From Hanleya hanleyi (lineage: Eukaryota; Mollusca; Polyplacophora; Lepidopleurida; Hanleyidae), in NCBI GenBank assembly GCA_036873755.1, contig JAVTVY010018961.1, positions 1-64,000 of the forward strand: 64,000 nt of DNA. The letters are read 5' to 3'. The notes below the pieces were generated by a model. That model was not told the DNA's origin and did no database searches. It saw only the letters and a list, made by a program, of their open reading frames with translations. The translations under genes and the position numbers were made by a program. Positions 56,571 through 64,000 of this stretch are shown here, one piece after another; position 1 is the stretch's first letter; each line of letters begins with the position of its first letter.

Positions 56571-57840
56571 GGTTCCCGAAAAGAAGACCCAAAAACGAAG
56601 ACCCTGAGAGCTGGGCTGTGTGATGTCCGTGGAGGGCGTGAGGGTGTGGGATGCAGTTACAAATGTCCCTCAGGATTTTTAGTAAAAAGTAAAAATAAAT
56701 TACTCACAGCAGTAGCCGCGTGACGGGGTGGAATACAGTTTAAAAATGTCCCCCGGGAATTTTAGTCCCATTTAAAATTTTTAAATTATAAAATAAAACT
56801 AAAAAATAAAAATTAAATTTTAAAATTAATAACTTTTAGTGCTCACAGCAGTTAGCGATCAAGTATATCTGGAGAATAAAGTCTGCCCCAGGTTATACCA
56901 TAGCAGGACATGTGAAAAAAACGCGGCTACTGTAATCCCCGCTTCAGGATCTTCCATCTTCGGTCTTCTTTTTGGTACTGGTCCATATCAAAACACATTG
57001 GGAAAACCAAAACGAAGACCGAAGATGGAAGACCCAAAAACGAAGACCATGGAATTTATGGGCTGTGTGATGTCCGAGGAGGGCGTGAGGGTGTGGGATG
57101 CAGTTACAAATGTCCCCCGGGAATTTTGGTCCTCTTTTAAATTTTTAAATTAAAAAAATAAAATAAAATAATAAAATAAAAATTAAATTTTTAAATTAAT
57201 AAATTTTAGTGCTCACAGCAGTTAGCAATCAAGTATATCTGGAGAATAAAGTCTGCCCCAGGTTATACCATAGCAGGACATGTAAAAAAAACGCGGCTAC
57301 TGTAATCCCCGCTTCAGGATCTTCCATCTTCGGTCTTCTTTTTGGTACTGGCCCATATAAAAACACATTGGGAAAACCAAAACGAAGACCGAAGAGGAAG
57401 ACCCAAAAACGAAGACCATGGAATTTATGGGCTGTGTGATGTCCGAGGAGGGTGTGAGGGTGTGTGATGCAGTTACAAATGTTCCCCGGGAATTTTGGTC
57501 CCCTTTTAAATTTTTAAATTGAAAAAATAAAATAAAATAAAAATTAAATTTTTAAATTAATAAATTTTAGTGCTGACAGCAGTTACCGATCAAGTATACC
57601 TGGAGAATAAAGTCTGCCTCAAGTTATACCATAGCAGGACATGTAAAACACGCGGCTACTCTGTGATGTCCGGAGAGGGCGTGAGGGTGTGGGATGCAGG
57701 TACAAATGTCCCCCGGGAAGTTTAGTGCTCACAGCAGTTACCGGTCAAGTATACCTGGAGAATAAAGTCTGCCCCAGGTTATACCATAGCAGGACATGTA
57801 AAACACGCGGCTATTGTAATCCCCGCTTCAAGTGCCGCCA
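56570..57840. repeat. Tandem array of ~365-bp units with an internal hairpin
   Basis: gtgctcacagcagttagc recurs at about 56838, 57209, 57570 (gtgctgacagcagttaccg) and 57726. Each full unit has an AT-rich ttttaaatttttaaatta stretch and an inverted pair tcttccatcttcggtcttc (56950-56968) / its inverse (57014-57032). The second unit's right arm has lost one base. The last unit is short. Confidence 0.92.
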
Positions 57841-59220
57841 TTCAGTTCAGTTCAGTTCGTAATTTCCCTCTTTGAGAGAGGCACATTGGAGTACATATCA
57901 ATTGGAACCACTCAACATTTATAGCTCAACTATCGTGCTATGAAGTGAACATTTTAATACAATTCTACAACTGGACGAACTACTATCCTGTGAAGTGAAC
58001 ATTTTTATTATATACTTGGTGATGAGATAGTGAAAATTATCAATCGAATAAAAGCGATATTTTCACAGTGATATCAAATATATCATCACTGCGCCAAAGA
58101 ATTTGGGAAGGATTTGTATGTTATTATGCCTTATGATGACCAGATTTTGACAGGAAATAAACACAAATAGGCATAAAATGAATAAGAAATACCCGCAATG
58201 GCGATAATGGGACCGACTCGTCACGTACGCGGGCACCTACACATGTACGACATGAGTCATGACTGCAGTTCGACATTGCAGAGCCAGAGCAATAGTCGAC
58301 ATCGCCATTACAAATCTAGGGTAACTAGGCATGCGCACAGGGCGAGGTCACGAAAGGTCATTTGTACCAACGGCCGCATTCTGACCACGTTGAAAGTGGA
58401 TCATATCTGGGGAAAAGTACTTTTTCTGTGGAACTAAATTGTGTTCAGGGTAAATAAATATCTGGAGCCGTTCTTTATCCCATCCGGCGATAGTCCATGA
58501 GATTTTTTGTGATTTTACGTACAGTTGCACAAAATATCAACTGTTTTCCAACACTCGGTCTATCTCTCCAACGCTAAAAACTTCGGATTTGGTACAAACA
58601 GGAAGTTCACGAAAAGCTGTGCAGTGGCAAAAAAAATGAATGGCGATATAGTCTATACAGCGTGCAACACGAACTTGCGCGGAAAATAAAACACATTCCT
58701 CAGTTTAAGGCTCGAAATTGGGGTCATATCATGAAAATGTTGCACCAAAGTTGAAGAGAAAACATGAAAAACAACTTAATTCAACGACAGGGAACTCTTG
58801 TCAGTGAGTATTCATTAAGAATCGGCAAAATCACAATGACAACTCCGCAGGCTCTCACCATCGTCGAAGCTCCACACAACAACCACGCACGACCGGTAAA
58901 TCTAAATCTGGCTGTAACTTACCGTAACGATTCGATTTTGCTAAATCAAAATAGTGCTATTTGTGTAGATATGAACGAAATCAGGGGCGAATGCCGATTT
59001 TATTTGAAATGAGGATATTCTGTGGAAAGACAAACACCGTGTGGAACCAGGGAGGTCAACGGGAAACCAGTGCGCCAGTCCTGCTCGAGTGCAGACAGCC
59101 AGACAAGCCAGACCTCTACACAGGATCGACCGTGCTTTTCTGCCGAAGGGGAGGGGCGGGGTGGGGGAGGGGGGAGGGAGTTGGCTGACGGGTCGGCATG
59201 AAAATCGTTTATTTGTGATA
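57841..59220. other. Non-coding with one palindromic block
   Basis: 58060-58105 (gatattttcacagtgat / atcatcactg) is palindromic, and 57955-57990 is shared with 60805-60836. Otherwise nothing is recognised; frames at 58.2-59.2 kb lack signatures. Confidence 0.45.
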
Positions 59221-59223
59221 TAA

Positions 59224-60414
59224 GGGACCGTGCAAAATTTATTGATGGGGTAGTCCTAGGACCGGTGTAGCTCCGGTGTAGCCTTGTTCTATACTACTAC
59301 GTTGTTCTCACGTAGTATAGAACAAGGCTACACCGGAGCTAGGACCGGTGCTATTTTATGTAGGATATTAAATTTTTTTACGTAACTATCCATAGGACCA
59401 AGAGGTTTTTTTCAAAAATAAATAAAGAAAAAATACGAAGCTGCGCATCTGAAAACCCCTCGACTCTGGGTCCTGATTCGATAGGCTTCTGGGTCATGGC
59501 CATATGGTGTGCCCAGGGATGTCATTCTTGAGATCTGTCGGTAATGAGATTTCAAAATGAAGAGTTGAATTGTATTGAAGATATGTATCATTGATGATTG
59601 CATAAATTAAAGATGGCCATCAAGGTTTCCATCAATCAGAAAAAACGGTTTGCTAATTTATTGAAAGTCACTTGATGTATCGATGATTCACCAACTTTCA
59701 TATGGAACAGTTAATGGTATCAGAGATATGTACATGTGTCATTAATGAGTGCATAAATTAAAGATGGCCATCGAGGCTTCCGCCCAATCAGAAAAGCCGG
59801 CTTGGTAATTTATTGAAAGTCTCTTGATGTATCGATCGGATGATGCGCCAACTTTCATATGGAACGGTTGAATGGTGTCAGAGAGATATGTACATGTATC
59901 ATTAATGGGCTTCTTATGATGACCATATGTGTCATTCAAGCTTGGCGTTATTTGCATAACAAAAAAACTTTGCTCAGGCGGGTTTCCTATTGGAGGGGGA
60001 GGTCCATACAAAAGAGGACCCTTGAGATAGTGAATAAAATACTCTAAATATCAACATTAAATATCAGTCTGGTATCTGTGAACTACAGTGTATATGCCTG
60101 ACAACATGAAACCCCTGAAACAAAGACCCTTTTATCACTGAACAACTAGCATGTTAAATACAATGCACTCTAAATTTCCATACTTATAAAAATGTGCAAA
60201 AGTATATGTGCATATCACATATTGGTTAGGGGGTGGTGTTTACAGATGCGGCTGACCAAATCCGGGTACATGTAGGTCACAACATAGATAGGACCAGAAC
60301 TTTTTTTACCCAAGATCCAGATAGGACTCGTAGTTTTTTTTGGTTCGAAGATTTTTTTAGCTGATTTTCCTTGTTGCACCGGTCCTACCCCCTCGATAAA
60401 TTTTGCATGGTCCC
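59224..60414. mobile_element. PIF/Harbinger-like non-autonomous transposon, 1.2 kb
   Basis: Termini gggaccgtgcaaaatttat and ataaattttgcatggtccc are inverted, continuing into ggggtag.ccta and accggtcctaccccct, and TAA flanks both ends (59221-59223, 60415-60417). A 3-bp TWA duplication is the PIF/Harbinger hallmark. The interior has a 29-bp perfect hairpin and a ~157-bp tandem duplication (about 59590-59745 and 59750-59905) but no transposase. Confidence 0.75.
59269..59340. repeat. Perfect 29-bp hairpin inside the Harbinger-like element
   Basis: agctccggtgtagccttgtt...ctac at 59269-59297 is repeated exactly in inverse at 59312-59340, with a 14-base loop. Confidence 0.93.
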
Positions 60415-60665
60415 TAAAGCTAATAAAATTTTTGAGATCTGCTGGATGTCATCGATACTAAAGTGCAGGATACCCGACTGAAAAAAATTCGCTTGCAGCA
60501 CGTGCGATTTGTTGACAGCAAAGTAGTCCGCAAGTGACGTCACAGTGAAAATAACCAGTGTTTCAGTGCATCTTCAGTCGTAAAAGCCAACAAACTCTGA
60601 ATTATTTTAACGTTTTTAAAAAATCAGGACAAAGTATTACAACAGAAGTATATAATAAAAAGAAA

Positions 60666-60796
60666 ATCACCTGTTTCTTGACGAATACCATAAATATTTC
60701 ATCTCGTGGGGTGAGAAAATTGGCATTTTCATTCGTGTCGATTTTTCTCACCCCACTCGATGAAATATTTATGGTATTCGTCAAGAAACAGGTGAT
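60666..60796. repeat. Near-perfect 54-bp hairpin
   Basis: atcacctgtttcttgacgaa...gtgagaaaa at 60666-60719 is mirrored at 60743-60796 with about two differences (ctcgt/cgagt). The flanking attctacaa.tggacgaacta at 60810 also occurs at 57961, next to another palindromic block (58060-58105). Confidence 0.92.
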
Positions 60797-61450
60797 ATCC
60801 TCTATATACAATTCTACAATTGGACGAACTACTATCCTGAAAGTGCTGTGATAGTCTAACCATGTGAGCTTCCTAGCGGTGTATGCGATGTACTACTGTG
60901 AGTGGATTTATATAGCGGTCACGGAAAGACACCCAGGTACTTTATTCCCCAAGATCCTCCGCTGGCGAAGGTCTAACGTAGCAACTATAGTTCCACCATC
61001 AGTCCTTTTTACCCTGGACACCGAATAAGCCCAGCGCCTTGTGAATAGGCGAGTATATATGTAAGCGGTCGAACCCTCGCCACAGAGTCAAATACTCTAA
61101 CTACTTCGGCCACGACACGCTCTCGTTTTTTGTTTGTTTATTTTTTGAGGAGACTTACTGGACACGACACGCTCGACCCTGTGGTTGCACTGATCATAGA
61201 CTCGTAATAATAACATCGTACGAAACCTATACGTTATCTTTATTACTATAAGTCTTACTTCCCATGTATTCATATATTTTTCCCCCTGGCTATATGGACC
61301 CACCCTCGTGTATTGAGCTCTGGCACGGGTCACCAGCGCCATGCTCCTGTACGATTCTCGCATATAGCCCCGTAGACGTCTCGTGACCCCTTTGAAAGCG
61401 CCCTTAAAGCGAAAGGGCATATGATCTTTGTGGCGTCACACGAAGCACGT

Positions 61451-61734
61451 AGACAAAACCGATTCACGGAGAATGACGTGCGATACATATTGACCCCTGT
61501 GCACCATTATTAATATTCGGTTGCGCATAAGAGTAAATGCCGCCGTATTGACACCAGGGGGCGCTGTTGAGCTACTTGTGACGTCATTTTCGGTTCCGGC
61601 CACGTGACCGGAATTGCCCTTTGCCTTCTGCGCACCATTATTAATATCCGGTATTGTGCGCAGGGTTCTTGAACCGGAAGTGACGTCACAAGTAGGTCAA
61701 CAGGACCCCCTGGTGTCAATACGACGGCATTTAC
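61451..61734. repeat. Viral-type non-coding repeat arranged as a long hairpin
   Basis: Arms 61533-61600 and 61670-61734 are inverted copies (gtaaatgccg.cgtattgac then accaggggg, then cta.cttgtgacgtca). The loop carries ccggccacgtgaccgg at 61596-61611 and the accattattaatatccgg box at 61641-61659. The left flank repeats the 12.67-kb block. No protein-coding part is attached. Confidence 0.65.
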
Positions 61735-62902
61735 GTTCATATTACTACTGTCCCAACTCGAGGGCACTGAACCTCATCCTCTTATCCCAACTCAGCCTCG
61801 CCCCGCCCCATAACATCATTCTGAAAGCTTGCGTCATGTTACACCTATGGGATGCTGCCACATCCATGCTGGGATGCTGCCTCCATAGCCTGAATCAAGT
61901 ATCGCCTCATCCCCATTATCTGATATACAATGTATATTCTAAAGGCTAAAGTCGTCCTACGCCTGCAAAACCACTCATAACACTACATATTCGTATGCTT
62001 CCGGCTGCCCTAGCCGATACCATGTCAGTACCTCCAAGTAAATCACAAGTATATCGCTCTAAATTCAAAGATTGAACTAAAATATTACTGCATTTCTTGA
62101 CTGCGTGTTTTAATCCGTCCATTGAGATTAATTGAGCGTTTGTATAAGTACATTCTCATGGCACGGGGCTGTATACATTCTACTGATTACATCGAGATTT
62201 AAAACTCGGCACGCAGCGTTTGTGCATGTTACACCAACAGTTCAAAAGGTACAAACGTTGACAATGAAATAATGTTATATGGATGCATGAGGCATCCCGC
62301 TACATCTGTTAATCATAATCTTGAACTCCCAACCGCTTTCACTTATAATGTTTTCATTGGCGTGATCAGTGATATAAACTTTCCCAAACTAACCGTGCGT
62401 AAAATAACCAATGAGCACGCCTATGAAAAAACAGTATTTCTATTCTATTGCATTACCCAAATTGATTATCAACAAAGATTATAATGAAAAGTTGAAAGTA
62501 TATTTTAAACTTTGACGACCTTTCTTGAAAAAAACTCATCCACTGATGCTCCCGTCTCGGTTGGCATCGTGCCAAATTACAGTGGACGAGTTTATGTGGT
62601 CTCTCAAATGGGGAGTGATACTATATTTGTGTCGCTTTGTTAATCAATTTCACGATGGAAACAACAGTTAAACTTGAGAGAGAAATTTCATCCTGTAATT
62701 TATTTGTTCGTTTTATTCGATTGTTACTTGTATGAAAGCAGACGTCCCTTTCCTCGTCCGACTAGTGAAATGGAATCTCCCAATGAACACCTGCACTTGA
62801 CGGGTGTTGATTTCACATAACCGTGCTAAAATTTGTAATAAATGCACGGTTAGCTCGATGTTATTGACACAAGTGTTATAGAATTTCTTATTTGTCTTGT
62901 AG
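61735..62902. other. Probable intron or intergenic sequence upstream of the DUF3504 exon
   Basis: AT-rich, ending in a strong polypyrimidine tract and AG at 62902. A short ggatgctgcc duplication lies at 61850-61880. No upstream exon could be identified. Confidence 0.45.
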
Positions 62903-63286
62903 GACATCGACATCGCATCCAACTCACGGGAGCAATCGGGGAACCAAGGTCATAATGAGGAAATTTATGGGAGATTTCATACTTTTCGGAAGACGGCTGG
63001 TCACGTGAAAATCTTCCAACGATGGTCGATGTCCGAACCTCGCAATGAGCTGAGGTCATTAAGGGAGATACCACCGTCAGAGCTCGACACGCACATGGAA
63101 TCATTCTTTTTGACAGTGAAGCGATTGAATGGACAAGATAATAGCCACAACTCGTTCCGATCCCTGAGAGACAGTCTAGAACGACACTTGAGAGAACTCG
63201 ACTATCCAGGTTCACTCACGATCACCTCCAGTTTCCCGAAAAGTCAACGAGCCTTCAAGACCAGATTCAAGTGGCTCATCCCATGA
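62903..63286 (+). CDS. Terminal exon with DUF3504/KIAA1958-like (Crypton-derived) N-terminal domain
   Basis: An open frame of 127 codons plus stop begins right after a strong acceptor (ttcttatttgtcttgtag) in phase 0. Its middle contains LREIPPSELDTHMESFFLTV and later SFRSLRDSLERHLREL. The pattern I-P-P-x-E-L-D-x-x-(M/L)-x-x-F-F-L-x-V, a short polar turn, and then SLR.SLERHL matches the N-terminal core-binding part of the Crypton-derived DUF3504 proteins (KIAA1958, QRICH1, ZMYM types). The catalytic tyrosine-recombinase half is absent because the frame stops soon after. This can be a short isoform or domesticated fragment. The upstream exons were not identified. No stop interrupts the frame and there is no flanking repeat, which favours a real exon over a pseudogene. 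Confidence 0.6.
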   Translation, partial: DIDIASNSREQSGNQGHNEEIYGRFHTFRKTAGHVKIFQRWSMSEPRNELRSLREIPPSELDTHMESFFLTVKRLNGQDNSHNSFRSLRDSLERHLRELDYPGSLTITSSFPKSQRAFKTRFKWLIP

Positions 63287-64000
63287 TGAAAGAGAAAACC
63301 GTTACATAGTTTTAGAGTACAGATTTCGGTTTTAACTTGAAATAGATCGCTAGAACGTACCAATTTTCCCCCAAAACCTTCGACGTTCAATGTAGAAGGT
63401 TTACATCAGTCTCAGTTATTGTGGGTACACTGTTATAAATTACCGTTATTTCGCAGTAAATGTATGTTGGAGTTTACAGTACATTCAATCGTAAACACAT
63501 TAATCTGTAAATTAAACTGTGATATTTCAGTTGACATCAACTGCAATGGGTAAACTGCGCACACACGTAACATAGAATTCTTGTTTTCTCTGAAAGGAGG
63601 TTGATATCTTTGCACACGAAACGCTCAGTTGCAGGAAACATGCGACATCTGCGTTGTACGATACAACATTCAGAGCATTATCAGAACACGCGCTGGGACG
63701 GACGCAGCGGCTAACTTTAATTTTCGGTCTACAGTACGGTTTGGTTTTGGTTTTATCCATCTTCACATTTCAAGCTAAAAACTACACTAACGTTCAGTCA
63801 TGTAGTGTTCGACTTGCATATGCGAAGATGGGTTTTATCTGACTTGGAGTTGTATCCTACTATTCGTGTAATAATTGCACAGATTCGTTCGTGATTATTT
63901 ACGAAGCTTGTGGTGATCGCATTTGTAAAACACGAAGAGCAATGGCCATTTCGGCCTTCCAGTGACCAACGCTGCCGCGGAACCGATAATTGTAGACAAT
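63287..64000. other. Downstream of the DUF3504 exon, nothing firm
   Basis: No AATAAA close after the stop was noted; frames here are short and unrecognised. Confidence 0.45.

Overview
The window is eukaryotic, animal genomic DNA: AT-rich, without operons, with one clearly spliced gene and a very high load of interspersed and tandem repeats. Three kinds of short tandem arrays (units of about 156, 161 and 192 bp) end in a (CGGA/ACGG)n microsatellite followed by a G/C hairpin or a short unique tail. That build is known from the pearl-type and related tandem-repeat-containing elements of bivalve molluscs, so a mollusc, or at least a marine lophotrochozoan, is the best guess. This is inference from repeat style; no species-level marker is visible.

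The only convincing host gene with several exons is a nucleobase/ascorbate transporter (SLC23 family) on the minus strand. Seven coding exons were found by translating between consensus splice sites: 31336-31466, 17420-17571, 16663-16757, 16127-16230, 11983-12164, 10355-10463 and 5831-5987. All phases agree and no exon contains a stop. Together they encode roughly the N-terminal half of the family's usual length; the remaining exons should lie beyond the low-coordinate end of the window. At the other end, 62903-63286 (+) looks like the terminal exon of a gene with a DUF3504/KIAA1958-like, Crypton-derived N-terminal recombinase domain.

The most unusual cargo is a set of relics of a Polinton/adintovirus-like double-stranded DNA virus or transposon. 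One cluster (12.6-15.9 kb, minus strand) lies inside an SLC23 intron and holds pieces of a packaging-type ATPase, a small basic protein with a hydrophobic tail, and two conserved structural-type proteins. A second gene fragment lies at 32.6-33.2 kb (+) behind a textbook TATA/Inr pair. Leader/promoter fragments are at 18.16-18.70 kb, and shared non-coding repeats with CACGTG palindromes recur at 12.6-12.9, 15.6-15.9, 32.05-32.25 and 61.4-61.7 kb. No polymerase, integrase, protease or major capsid gene was seen, so these are remnants.

Layout: 0.4-2.1 kb MITE-like repeats; 3.0-4.15 kb a decayed ~190-bp array that keeps an almost invariant 15-bp box; 5.8-17.6 kb SLC23 exons with intronic MITEs, a 0.6-kb recent duplication, a dead Tc1/mariner copy and the viral relic; 17.6-31.3 kb one large intron with a 14-unit array, Jockey-like and L1/Tx1-like LINE scraps and MITEs; 31.6-35.1 kb a 3.5-kb segment bounded by diverged inverted repeats and holding the second viral-type gene and 21-bp repeats; 37.5-41.25 kb an ~80-bp minisatellite of about 47 units; 41.3 kb a SINE with a perfect 12-bp target duplication; 42.5-47.6 kb further tandem arrays; 47.6-53.8 kb a degenerate LINE with esterase-type ORF1 and endonuclease/RT ORF2; 54.0-61.7 kb several non-autonomous DNA transposons and hairpins; 62.9-63.3 kb the DUF3504-type exon. 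All assignments come from reading the sequence and remembered family motifs; no search was run.
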